Shown here one piece after another: positions 1 through 7,160 of a DNA stretch of 64,000 nucleotides. This DNA comes from an uncultured Bacteroidales bacterium. GTDB lineage: Bacteria; Bacteroidota; Bacteroidia; Bacteroidales; UBA932. The notes under the pieces are model-generated. The model made no database searches. It had not been told where the DNA came from and worked only from the letters and a program-made list of their open reading frames with translations. The stretch covers positions 1-64,000 of the forward strand of contig UQMB01000004.1 in the NCBI GenBank assembly GCA_900541925.1. Reading direction: 5' to 3'. The position numbers and the translations under genes are program-made. Within the stretch, counting starts at the first letter, position 1, and every line of letters begins with the position of its first letter.

Positions 1-120
1 CGAAGGTAGCCATTTGTCGCGGGACACCCAAATTTGATTCTTTATCAGCCTCTCACGCAGCTGTAGGGCCGATTTTTCCGAAAAGTCACGAAAAAGTGCG
101 GAAAACAGGAAAGCGGTCAC
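1..120 (-). CDS. possible partial ORF at left edge
   Basis: An open frame on the minus strand begins with GTG at 118-120 and runs off the left edge without a stop. It gives about 40 residues rich in charged amino acids (ending near WVSRDKWLP). An in-frame TAG lies just upstream of the GTG. It is unrecognised and could equally be non-coding. The 70 bases between it and the next gene show nothing I can name. Confidence 0.2.
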   Translation of the reverse strand, partial: MTAFLFSALFRDFSEKSALQLRERLIKNQIWVSRDKWLPS

Positions 121-190
121 AGTCCGTTCGCTCCGCTAAAGCTGCGCTCACTCACTGTGGTTCCGCACCGGGGCACGAAAGCGCCTAAGG

Positions 191-739
191 CTAATAACAC
201 CATGCTGATATGAACCCCACATAATATTCTTCTTCGGAAGATGGGACTTTTTTCACCCACATCCCTTTAGATTTCAGACCAAAATCAGCGAAAACAGAGT
301 CAATCTGCTTGCCTAATTTACTCTCATTTTTGTAATACTGCAAAGGCATAGCGACAATTCTGGATTCTATGATGTTCATACTGCTGTCGAGAAGTACGGC
401 TATTGTCTTTCTCCCGCCGAAGTATTCGTCATATTCCGGAAAAGCCTCTTGTAGCTTACGATATAAATATACCGATACACTATCGCTGCTCCACTTGAAA
501 TCGGCTACGCCATTGGGTGATATTGAACACACTCTGCCATTAAGCAGATGCCAGTTGATCGCCTCAATTGGACCGGCAGCTTCTTTGGAATAGAATGTTA
601 CCAATAACTTAAGATCGGAGTCATACCATACTTTGGAGTATTCGGTCTGTACTGTATTTCTTGTTCCAGCTATGGTGGAAAAACAAAAAACGAAAGAACA
701 AACAAGTATATATACACATGTCTTCTGCTTAGTTATCAT
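191..739 (-). CDS. secreted hypothetical protein, weak TonB-C-like end
   Basis: Unrecognised 182-residue protein with a plausible Sec signal (hydrophobic residues 8-23, small residues before TRNT). The last 75 residues have the rhythm of a TonB C-terminal domain: a strand with 'AVLLDSSMNIIESRIV' followed by a variable stretch before the end. Family membership is not certain. An AAGGAGA-like ribosome site lies just before the ATG. It is the last gene of the AT-rich chain downstream of the Rhs locus, so it may be an immunity protein or a passenger. Its composition is far more AT-rich than the Rhs genes. Confidence 0.6.
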   Translation of the reverse strand: MITKQKTCVYILVCSFVFCFSTIAGTRNTVQTEYSKVWYDSDLKLLVTFYSKEAAGPIEAINWHLLNGRVCSISPNGVADFKWSSDSVSVYLYRKLQEAFPEYDEYFGGRKTIAVLLDSSMNIIESRIVAMPLQYYKNESKLGKQIDSVFADFGLKSKGMWVKKVPSSEEEYYVGFISAWCY

Positions 740-827
740 AACCCTGTCTCCTTGCTATATTTCGTGAACGGTTCCCGGTGTAGATATCGGCTTAACGCTG
801 CATATGCGAAAACTCAGAAGAACGAAC

Positions 828-1061
828 TTAATCTAAAAGTTTAAGATTATCTAGACCTATTCCAAGCTCTTTGCACATCATTTTGAATTCAACGCTGTCA
901 CGAAATTCAGACACCTTCTTTTCCACCTCCTTGATTTTCTCGTCGTTTTCCTTTTCCTTTGGGTCAACTCCTTTGCGCAAACAGGCCTTGTCAAATGGGG
1001 CTGCACCATTCTTGTTGATAATATAAAACATATTCTGATTCTTTCCATTGTTGCCGGTCAC
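828..1061 (-). CDS. small charged hypothetical protein
   Basis: Unrecognised 77-residue product starting at GTG. The frame is open ten codons further back to a stop at 1092-1094, so TTG/GTT-type starts or loss of a longer N-terminus are possible. It has no signal peptide. The middle is a lysine/glutamate-rich helix of coiled-coil character (KEKENDEKIKEVEKKV). It begins 22 bp past the stop of the upstream secreted gene. It may be a cytoplasmic immunity protein or the surviving end of a displaced toxin tip. Confidence 0.45.
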   Translation of the reverse strand: MTGNNGKNQNMFYIINKNGAAPFDKACLRKGVDPKEKENDEKIKEVEKKVSEFRDSVEFKMMCKELGIGLDNLKLLD

Positions 1062-1083
1062 AACAATCCCGACATCAATCTTC

Positions 1084-1599
1084 TCATCTGATCAATACAT
1101 AATCATCCTTATAGAGCAAGTCCCCAAATTCGGAAATCCCGAAAGACTTTATGTCGAGATACTTTTCAATATCACTTAAACTCACAGACACGAGTCTTTC
1201 CAGATAACGCTCGGCCTTGTTCTTGTCTATAAAGACATACTTAAAAGTTTCACCCGGCTGAATCATCTTGATAAATGTAATCCCAATGGTGGGATGATAC
1301 GGCTCTCTAATAACAGAGTCCGTAAGTATCGTAAATAGATTCAAGTCCCCTTTGGGATAAAAAAAATACTCCTTAATGACCGACAATGTCGTCTTCATTT
1401 CACTCAAAGGCCTGGTCGCAATCCAAGAGAAATATGTCTCATCCGTGACATTCTTGACGCTTATTTCCCAATATTCTGATATTGAACCATCTATATAGTC
1501 GGGGACGGTTTTTCGTTGCATCTCTTCAAGCGTCTGCGCCTTAATCATAAAAGTGCAGCATAATAAGGATATGATGGAGATAAAAGACCTAATATTCAT
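1084..1599 (-). CDS. secreted hypothetical protein (immunity-like)
   Basis: Unrecognised 171-residue protein. The ATG at 1597-1599 was chosen because it gives a clean signal peptide ending IKAQ. The longer open frame to 1758 is out-of-frame translation of an Rhs-core scar. The first codons overlap the end of that scar, an arrangement typical of an immunity gene following a toxin tip. No known domain is visible. The product is mostly beta-like with a charged C-terminal region ending YVLIR. Role inferred from position only. Confidence 0.6.
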   Translation of the reverse strand: MNIRSFISIISLLCCTFMIKAQTLEEMQRKTVPDYIDGSISEYWEISVKNVTDETYFSWIATRPLSEMKTTLSVIKEYFFYPKGDLNLFTILTDSVIREPYHPTIGITFIKMIQPGETFKYVFIDKNKAERYLERLVSVSLSDIEKYLDIKSFGISEFGDLLYKDDYVLIR

Positions 1600-1712
1600 T
1601 TTCTTGCATATTTCTGACGTGTGGTTCGCCGGAATCCCCGGCGCAGCGGGAGTATGATGAGAGTGACGGGTACTTCTCCGCCATCGGGTCCCGCGAGAGC
1701 CGGGAGGCGGAG
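1589..1712 (-). pseudogene. Rhs core scar 1 (truncated orphan tip)
   Basis: The minus strand encodes a worn copy of the Rhs-associated core end: SRDPMAEKYPSLSSYSRCAG aligns with SQDPMAEKYPSLSPYSYCAG in the intact Rhs gene. It is followed by about 14 unrelated codons and TAG. The start, the rest of the core and any toxin domain are missing. Trp and Gln of the core have become Arg, so the copy has been drifting. This GC-rich island in AT-rich surroundings marks an old tip replacement. Confidence 0.75.
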
Positions 1713-1730
1713 AAGCATAAACTGCACATC

Positions 1731-1859
1731 CTATCCAAAAGTAACATTCAAGATCCAAAAGATTAACAAAGCATAAAAAAGGACATTATATATTATATTG
1801 AATACCTTTCTGTTATAAACACTGTCACATGGTGATACATTGGGCATCTTATCCGGCAT
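1731..1859 (-). CDS. small single-span membrane protein
   Basis: A 42-codon ORF. Its ATG starts one base after the stop of the upstream gene, and its second half is one hydrophobic helix (VLFYALLIFWILNVTF). Tight spacing and the membrane helix argue for a real gene. Its shortness and the nearby recombination scar leave open that it is the remnant of a longer reading frame. No family recognised. Confidence 0.4.
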   Translation of the reverse strand: MPDKMPNVSPCDSVYNRKVFNIIYNVLFYALLIFWILNVTFG

Positions 1860-1860
1860 A

Positions 1861-2466
1861 TCATCTCCAGGTCTCTTTTGTCTCATAGATACTGTCATCT
1901 TCAATTTCTTCGTGATTGATTATGTAAAACAGGGAATCCATCTGAGCGGTTTCCAAATGCAAACTGTCAAGAGCGTGATTGAAACTGTCTCTGTCATCAT
2001 AAGCGACTGTGCTGAAACAATCAGATTGTTTGACATGCCCGTGTTTAGGATATTTCCACATATAAACGGTCGTAATATAGTATGGAGCCCATTCTTTACC
2101 TGTCCCATCAACATAATATGACAAAATATAGTGACCATCCCAAAACACCTTGTTCACGCAGGACTTGGCAACATATAGGGTATTACTTGCCGGAAACCCG
2201 CGTTCGTATCCGAATCTGAGCCGGTAATCCAAAGACTCATTTGGAATGACAAGAAAAACAAGATGCGGAGCTCCACTGATTGCGACGTTTACAAACGGAC
2301 GTTTATTTCGGTCTATCTGGTCTATTGCGTATCCACTCTTCCCCACGATTAGTTGATGGCTAGTATACAACTGATATTCGCGTATAAAACCGCTCAACCA
2401 CATAAGCATCATCAGAAAAAACATAATCTTGATTGTCTTTATGATTTTTATGCTGAATCCTTTCAT
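1861..2466 (-). CDS. membrane-anchored hypothetical protein (immunity-like)
   Basis: Unrecognised 201-residue protein with a basic N-terminus and one hydrophobic span at residues 12-28, then a soluble domain presumably outside the cytoplasm. The ATG lies five bases after the stop of an Rhs tip remnant, the usual place for a cognate immunity gene. The last quarter is acidic (NHEEIEDDSIYETKE). No catalytic motif stands out. The link to a toxin is inferred from position only. Confidence 0.6.
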   Translation of the reverse strand: MKGFSIKIIKTIKIMFFLMMLMWLSGFIREYQLYTSHQLIVGKSGYAIDQIDRNKRPFVNVAISGAPHLVFLVIPNESLDYRLRFGYERGFPASNTLYVAKSCVNKVFWDGHYILSYYVDGTGKEWAPYYITTVYMWKYPKHGHVKQSDCFSTVAYDDRDSFNHALDSLHLETAQMDSLFYIINHEEIEDDSIYETKETWR

Positions 2467-2471
2467 ATCCG

Positions 2472-2592
2472 TTATTTGCTCGCGCCATTAAATGTTGACC
2501 ATATATAGAACTGATAATCCTTGCTCTTATACCAATCCATTCCGTCCGGGTCCACGAGGTTGACAAGATCTCCGGCGCAGCGGGAGTATGTG
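2472..2592 (-). pseudogene. Rhs core scar 2 with short tip remnant
   Basis: The minus strand reads YSRCAGDLVNLVDPDGMDWY, matching the core-to-tip junction of Rhs proteins, then about 17 further tip codons ending NGASK and TAA at 2472-2474. Everything upstream in the core and most of any toxin domain is missing. It directly precedes the gene starting at 2466, giving a fossil tip-immunity pair. Confidence 0.75.
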
Positions 2593-2624
2593 AAAATGTT
2601 TGACCTCATATTGAATTCGAACTA

Positions 2625-3236
2625 TTATCGTTTTGCTCTTATGTGGTATCCTCCATCATAATAATGCAGACGCGCCTGTGTCTTGAGACTCTTATCATAC
2701 TTGCAAGCTATAGCTATGACATCGCAGTAATATCTCTCATCCCAGACGAATGAATCATTGTACCTAATGTAGACTCGCTCCCAATCGGATAAAGATATAG
2801 TATCTACCCTTTCTGCATATTGCATCAGCATAACAAATTTCGTGCTTGTCTTATAGGCAGTGTTTTCCGTTACAAGATAATAATCGTAAGGGATGTCCTT
2901 ATCTGTTGTTTCGTCGACCAAACGTGGTGACTCAATATTCTTTTGGTGTGCCGGACCCTCATATTGGACTTGTTTTTCAGACTCATGCAAATGAAGTTCC
3001 GATACTTTTGAGAGCTTTTTCAACCACTTTTTATCCTTTATCAAGACCTCTCTCCGATTTGGCATCTCCAGAATATCTGATGCTTCGAGTGGCTTTTCCG
3101 TGACAATTCTCCACGGATCCGATCCGGGATATACAATCCTGACCGACATAGGCACATCAGCTTCAGACAATTGACCGCAATCTGCAAAAGATGCTGACAA
3201 CATCAGCATTACGACAACGAATGTTTTATCTGGCAT
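2625..3236 (-). CDS. secreted protein, paralogue of the Rhs immunity-like family
   Basis: Protein of 203 residues with an N-terminal signal (VVVMLMLSASFA). It is a divergent relative of the 216-residue proteins at 6359-7009 and 8922-9572. It shares DPW-IV near the N-terminus, FV-L-Y---VDT--L-D in the middle, IxYN, and a closing YYDGGYH against FYDGKY. The ATG lies inside the 3' end of the upstream gene, so the two are probably translated together. It is a candidate immunity protein because one paralogue sits right behind the intact metallopeptidase-tip Rhs gene. Confidence 0.65.
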   Translation of the reverse strand: MPDKTFVVVMLMLSASFADCGQLSEADVPMSVRIVYPGSDPWRIVTEKPLEASDILEMPNRREVLIKDKKWLKKLSKVSELHLHESEKQVQYEGPAHQKNIESPRLVDETTDKDIPYDYYLVTENTAYKTSTKFVMLMQYAERVDTISLSDWERVYIRYNDSFVWDERYYCDVIAIACKYDKSLKTQARLHYYDGGYHIRAKR

Positions 3237-4032
3237 ACTCTTTATAACAAACTCTCACTTTAAACTGAATCCTGTATATCCTGTTCCGTTCCAGATAGTC
3301 CTTAAGAAACGGTTCTATTTGCTCACAGTATAGCTGTACAATATCTTGGGGAGAGGCCTTTATCTGCTTGCCGGATACAATCACGCCGCTTCCGGAATCA
3401 GAGTTGTCACATATCAAGTCAATACCATCCTGTCGCGTATATGATATGACGGCCCGGAGCATTACAGTATCCCTGCCATCAAAAATCAGAACAGGAGAAG
3501 CGAAAGTCCTAGAGGCATAGCTGTCGTATTCTTTTAAGAATTCATTCCTATCAAGCATTGACAGAATCGGACGATTCTTTTTGTCAAATCCGACAGCAGG
3601 TCTGACAAATACCTTTGGTCTGTCTTTCAGAATCATACGTGGCGAAAATACGAATACGCTACCTATTCTTTGACGACCAGTTTCCATAAAGAAAAAACAG
3701 GTGTCTTTTCGTAGGAGCATCTCACTCGTGCGGCGATTTATGTCTTTTAGGACTCTCCGGCTTTCCTTAATGGCATTTTGTGTCGGGACTCTGAAAAAGG
3801 ATGGGCCATAATGACGCTCATATGACCTGATGAAACGACTAAGTTCTCCCGCAGACTCCGGCAGTTTATAATATATTGAACAATATGTAGAGATGGCCCG
3901 CTGCACTTCTGACCCAATGTCATCGTAGTTTTTGGCAAGGATAACAATTTCTTCATCGGAAAAGGCCTGTCCCACCACATTCCAATTGACGAAAACGGAC
4001 AAAAATGTCAAGAAGAGAATTTTATGGTTCAT
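3226..4032 (-). CDS. secreted hypothetical protein
   Basis: Unrecognised 268-residue protein. The internal ATG was chosen because it overlaps the stop of the upstream gene (ATGA) and begins a normal signal peptide ending VVGQ. Seventeen codons further upstream are also open. The mature part is helical at first (residues about 25-110, with many Arg/Glu), then beta-rich. Its 3' end overlaps the next gene by 11 bp. It belongs to a tightly packed operon of exported proteins and has no visible enzyme motif. Confidence 0.65.
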   Translation of the reverse strand: MNHKILFLTFLSVFVNWNVVGQAFSDEEIVILAKNYDDIGSEVQRAISTYCSIYYKLPESAGELSRFIRSYERHYGPSFFRVPTQNAIKESRRVLKDINRRTSEMLLRKDTCFFFMETGRQRIGSVFVFSPRMILKDRPKVFVRPAVGFDKKNRPILSMLDRNEFLKEYDSYASRTFASPVLIFDGRDTVMLRAVISYTRQDGIDLICDNSDSGSGVIVSGKQIKASPQDIVQLYCEQIEPFLKDYLERNRIYRIQFKVRVCYKEYAR

Positions 4033-5144
4033 CGGCTTTTTTCCCACCACCATTTTTTTTGAACTGGAATTTGTTCGAAGCACGCTGCATTTTCCTCATT
4101 TGACACTACATACGAAATCTTCGGATTGGCTTTTCTTATGTTTATATCCATTATCCAATATGGCCGGTACTTAAATTCCCAATAATGCCTGCCTTTGTTG
4201 TCCGGTACATTCATAAAATACTCGATGTGGTTTTTCCCGTCGATTTCTTTGATATTATAATGAGGGCAGTGTATTTCACTTACGAAATGCCTTGTACGAC
4301 TGTCAATATATAATGTGTCGTTCCCTTCTGCCTTTATGAACCTTATTGTAGCAGAGTTGTAAGAGTTGTAGTTGTAAACCTCAATGTAATCTGAAGAGCT
4401 GCTTCTGGAAAAATCCTCCGTCTCACCAAGAAACAGATATGAATAATCTTCCTCTTCAAAATGATACAACACCATCGTGTCTTTAAGGATGTGTGGTGCA
4501 CAGAATTTGCTGGCTGAAATCCTATGCCTGCTATTTGGAATGCTATCTCGGACATACATACCCGTATCGTTATTCCTCACGATATCATATTGCAATATAT
4601 CTCCCGAACCATTGGTGTACTCTTCTTTCCAGTTTCTTTTGGATTTACGGATAATCAGTTCAGAGCAAGGTCTATATGTGAATACATCATAATACTTCGG
4701 ATAACATTTTTTTACTCCCTTTCGGGGGATTCTATTGTAATAGGCTTCATATCTGACATAGTTTCGGGCACTTTTCTTTAACATAGTAAGGTCTTTAACT
4801 ATATAGTGCGGGCAGTGTACTTTTGTTATGGTGGTTCCATCTATATATAATGTGTCATTCTTTTCAGATTTCCTCATTGAGAAGTAGTCTTTGTCTCCTT
4901 CAACTCTATAACAAATATAATCAAGGTCATCCGTTATTCGTGTTTGTTTTGGATGTCCAAGAAAGACACGGACCCCACTCTTCACAGTTTCACGAAAGAA
5001 CAACGTGTCAGGGAAGACATCAGGGGCATAGCACACATAATGCCGAGGATATGTTCCCCATAACAATGAGGCAATGTACATAAATAGCATGCAGGTCAAG
5101 CCCACAAGTACACACCCGAATCTCTTTCTAAAATTTGTTTTCAT
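4029..5144 (-). CDS. membrane-anchored protein with two HCPHY repeat units
   Basis: 371 residues with an N-terminal hydrophobic anchor (residues 11-30). The body is a tandem duplication. Unit 1 has NDTLYID at 96-102 and HCPHY at 110-114, and ends with TGMYVRDSIP. Unit 2 has NDTLYID at 275-281 and HCPHY at 292-296. Each unit matches the single-unit protein encoded just upstream, which even shares the TGM-V-DS-P ending with unit 1. The start overlaps that gene's stop by one base. The conserved Cys and two His in HCPHY could bind metal or be structural. No known family is recognised. Confidence 0.65.
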   Translation of the reverse strand: MKTNFRKRFGCVLVGLTCMLFMYIASLLWGTYPRHYVCYAPDVFPDTLFFRETVKSGVRVFLGHPKQTRITDDLDYICYRVEGDKDYFSMRKSEKNDTLYIDGTTITKVHCPHYIVKDLTMLKKSARNYVRYEAYYNRIPRKGVKKCYPKYYDVFTYRPCSELIIRKSKRNWKEEYTNGSGDILQYDIVRNNDTGMYVRDSIPNSRHRISASKFCAPHILKDTMVLYHFEEEDYSYLFLGETEDFSRSSSSDYIEVYNYNSYNSATIRFIKAEGNDTLYIDSRTRHFVSEIHCPHYNIKEIDGKNHIEYFMNVPDNKGRHYWEFKYRPYWIMDINIRKANPKISYVVSNEENAACFEQIPVQKKWWWEKSR

Positions 5145-5668
5145 CAGAAAAAAGCACGTTTGTATTGTGGCACGCTATCCTTGACCATCATACCTGTCGA
5201 ATTGTCGAATACGGCGCGATATGTTCTTCGTACTCCTGATGAATCAATGTGGATCTCGTGTAAAATGCCACTTTCCTCTTCAAGTTCATAACGAGGACTA
5301 TATCTGGACAGGCTGTCAAAAGATAACAGTTTCCGAACATTATAATGGGGACAATGTATCTCTATTATAGAACCATATACATATAACGTATCATTTCTCT
5401 CTGTTTTTAAAAGATATAAAGGACTTATATAGGTCGTATTCCAATAATGTATATAATCGGAGGAATCAGTTACTGGTGCGTCTTTGTCCTGTGCAAGAAA
5501 AATATATGACCCGTGTCTTTGTGTCCGTTTTATATGCATTTTTTTAGGAAAAATATCCGGGAAATAGCATACGATATTATCCGACCGAAAAGACAAAAAC
5601 AGCATCGATGCAAAGAATAACATCAATACTGATAATACAATCAATCTTATACTCATCGTCCTTTTCAT
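5144..5668 (-). CDS. membrane-anchored protein with one HCPHY unit
   Basis: 174 residues with an N-terminal hydrophobic segment (about 7-27), then VCYFPDIFP, an acidic/Ser stretch, NDTLYV, HCPHY at 105-109 and TGMMVKDSVP near the end. The same landmarks occur twice in the downstream neighbour, so both derive from one ancestral unit. It lies three bases after the upstream gene and overlaps the downstream start by one base, indicating co-translation. Function unknown; an immunity or envelope-stress role is possible only by location. Confidence 0.65.
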   Translation of the reverse strand: MKRTMSIRLIVLSVLMLFFASMLFLSFRSDNIVCYFPDIFPKKMHIKRTQRHGSYIFLAQDKDAPVTDSSDYIHYWNTTYISPLYLLKTERNDTLYVYGSIIEIHCPHYNVRKLLSFDSLSRYSPRYELEEESGILHEIHIDSSGVRRTYRAVFDNSTGMMVKDSVPQYKRAFF

Positions 5669-5671
5669 TTT

Positions 5672-6265
5672 TCAAATCTGTTGTATGGGGAATTGAATTT
5701 TCCCATTATCCACCCATAATACTGTGCATTCCTTGAGGTAAGCCCTTCCCTTACGAAAACAGGTTTCCTTTGGTTGTCTTCTGCCGCCTCTCGTCACCTG
5801 TTGGTGAAGGCCCTGTGCTCCTCCCGGGTCATCACCACCGCAGGTGTTTCGGGGGCCTTTACTCCAAGATTCTTGGCGGGACAATATGATAGAATTTAGA
5901 GATGCATCATATGACTTCTTTGAATTCTCGGGAACATTAACATAATACGCTCTGACTTTTCCTCCTACATTGTCCCGTCTCCAATACTTTTCACCAATCA
6001 TGCCAATAGCGGTTTTTGACGAGCAAGCCAATGGTTCAAGTGTCTCAAAGTCAAATTCAAGCAGCGAGCCTTCCGTTATGATTATAACACCACCATCCTT
6101 GAAATAGTAATAATATATTATTCCTTCATCATATCCGTCGACTTTAATCTTGTAGTCCTGACACGGTAAAACAATCTCATATTTGCACGATTGCAGGTTT
6201 TGCATTTCTTTTGGCCCGGCAAAAGAAAGTGCAGACAAAAGCATCACAATAACGGCACTCTTCAT
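5672..6265 (-). CDS. secreted hypothetical protein with chimeric C-terminus
   Basis: The first 135 residues form a coherent exported protein: signal peptide ending SFAG, then a beta-rich body with a YYYYFKDGG stretch. From about residue 137 the composition changes to Gly/Arg-rich (GPRNTCGGDDPGG), because the DNA there is a GC-rich toxin fragment read in the wrong frame. The last 25 residues return to ordinary sequence. The gene has therefore been rearranged. The N-terminal domain may still be made. Its ATG overlaps the stop of a short upstream ORF. Confidence 0.5.
   Translation of the reverse strand: MKSAVIVMLLSALSFAGPKEMQNLQSCKYEIVLPCQDYKIKVDGYDEGIIYYYYFKDGGVIIITEGSLLEFDFETLEPLACSSKTAIGMIGEKYWRRDNVGGKVRAYYVNVPENSKKSYDASLNSIILSRQESWSKGPRNTCGGDDPGGAQGLHQQVTRGGRRQPKETCFRKGRAYLKECTVLWVDNGKIQFPIQQI
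5780..5878 (-). pseudogene. fragment of a polymorphic toxin C-terminus
   Basis: In the +1 frame relative to the host gene, the minus strand reads APETPAVVMTREEHRAFTNR before a stop. The pattern 'P-VVMT--EHRAFTN-WR' is familiar from C-terminal nuclease-type domains of Bacteroidota polymorphic toxins. Only about 33 codons remain and no core is attached. Its GC content is visibly higher than both flanks. Inferred to be a displaced Rhs-type tip caught in a recombination. Confidence 0.5.
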
Positions 6266-6266
6266 T

Positions 6267-6377
6267 GGTTCTTGTCAAAATAATTCTTTAATGACTCTGC
6301 GACCATTTTTTCAATGGTATCCTCTCTTGATCTGTTTCGAATATCAAGTGTTTCCGATTTAATGATATAGAACCCCC
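6267..6377 (-). CDS. possible short ORF or gene remnant
   Basis: An open frame of roughly 37 codons (TTG start near 6377, no good ribosome site) ends at a TGA that overlaps the ATG of the next gene. The product ends with an amphipathic helix (DTIEKMVAESLKNYFDKNQ). The ATGA overlap suggests a once real gene whose 5' part was lost when the adjacent immunity copy was inserted. Weak evidence. Confidence 0.25.
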
Positions 6378-7009
6378 TTATAATAGTCCTCAAAATCAGG
6401 GTCTTCTTTCTTCATGGCACGCACATAATCCCTATACCAAGCTGTTCTCAGCTCGCGGCAAATAAATTTCTGCAGACAGTTCTCGCGGATTTCATCTTGA
6501 TATTTGCCATCATAGAAGTGCATGTTTGCGTAAAGTCGCAATTTCCAGTCATATCTCTTTAATATATTCAATACAGCAATATAGTATTCTGATGACTCAA
6601 AGAATTGCGAATTATACTGGATTGGTGCGTACTGCGAATCGGTCAACGCTAAAGTATCAACGTGCGTGTCATATTTCAACAGCACGACAAATCTTGAATC
6701 GATATAATTCCAGTCCACTGGTTTACAACTGGAGTTTGGAACCAATTGAGCAAGATGCTTTTTGTTTCGTATAACACCCCTTCGGGCCCATTTGTTTTCA
6801 ATCAGTTCCAGTGGAAGAATTGCAGAACTATTTACTATTGACCAAGGATCTCCAAGATCTGGAGGTAGATAGTAGGCCTCCGCCTCTTTGGGAAGTGCTT
6901 TATCATTGTCTTGCCCAAAAGACAGTGTAGGTATCAGCAGTGCAGATAGTATGACAAACGCATAGCGAAGCATACTACATATCGGTGTGTGCGCGTTCGT
7001 TGAATTCAT
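6359..7009 (-). CDS. duplicate copy of the Rhs immunity-like protein
   Basis: 216-residue exported protein (signal ending SFGQ), closely similar along its whole length to the protein at 8922-9572. It shares WARRGVIRNKKHLAQLVPNS, the VDTLALTD segment and the FYDGKY ending. The start lies inside a remnant of the metallopeptidase-tip coding sequence, just as the intact copy starts inside the intact tip. This is a segmental duplication of the tip tail plus its immunity gene. It may keep immunity to a related toxin or simply be decaying; no stop or frameshift is seen. Confidence 0.7.
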   Translation of the reverse strand: MNSTNAHTPICSMLRYAFVILSALLIPTLSFGQDNDKALPKEAEAYYLPPDLGDPWSIVNSSAILPLELIENKWARRGVIRNKKHLAQLVPNSSCKPVDWNYIDSRFVVLLKYDTHVDTLALTDSQYAPIQYNSQFFESSEYYIAVLNILKRYDWKLRLYANMHFYDGKYQDEIRENCLQKFICRELRTAWYRDYVRAMKKEDPDFEDYYKGVLYH

Positions 7010-7160
7010 TTTCTATTCTAGTTAACCTGTTGTTCAAAAGGGCCGCCTTGCTGGATTGGTTCTTCGGGGAAAGCCATTTATCTCTCCAAAAGCCTTTGCA
7101 ACTTTCTGCTCCATTCCGGAGATCACTCTTCTTTCCTCTATCGTGCCATAACCATTGTCA
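6975..7160 (-). pseudogene. duplicated tail of the metallopeptidase Rhs tip
   Basis: The minus strand encodes GTIEERRVISGMEQKVAKAF, then after a deletion of about 55 bp QSSKAALLNNRLTRIENEFN and the end ERAHTDM-stop. It corresponds to the last part of the intact Rhs gene at 9538-9780. The deletion shifts frame, so the upstream part now forms the C-terminus of the gene at 7034-8002 and the rest is untranslated in its native frame. Confidence 0.75.

Noticed and set aside
1600..1758. Extension of the 1084-1599 gene upstream to 1758
   Set aside because: The extra 53 codons are an out-of-frame reading of an Rhs-core scar. The internal ATG gives a proper signal peptide.
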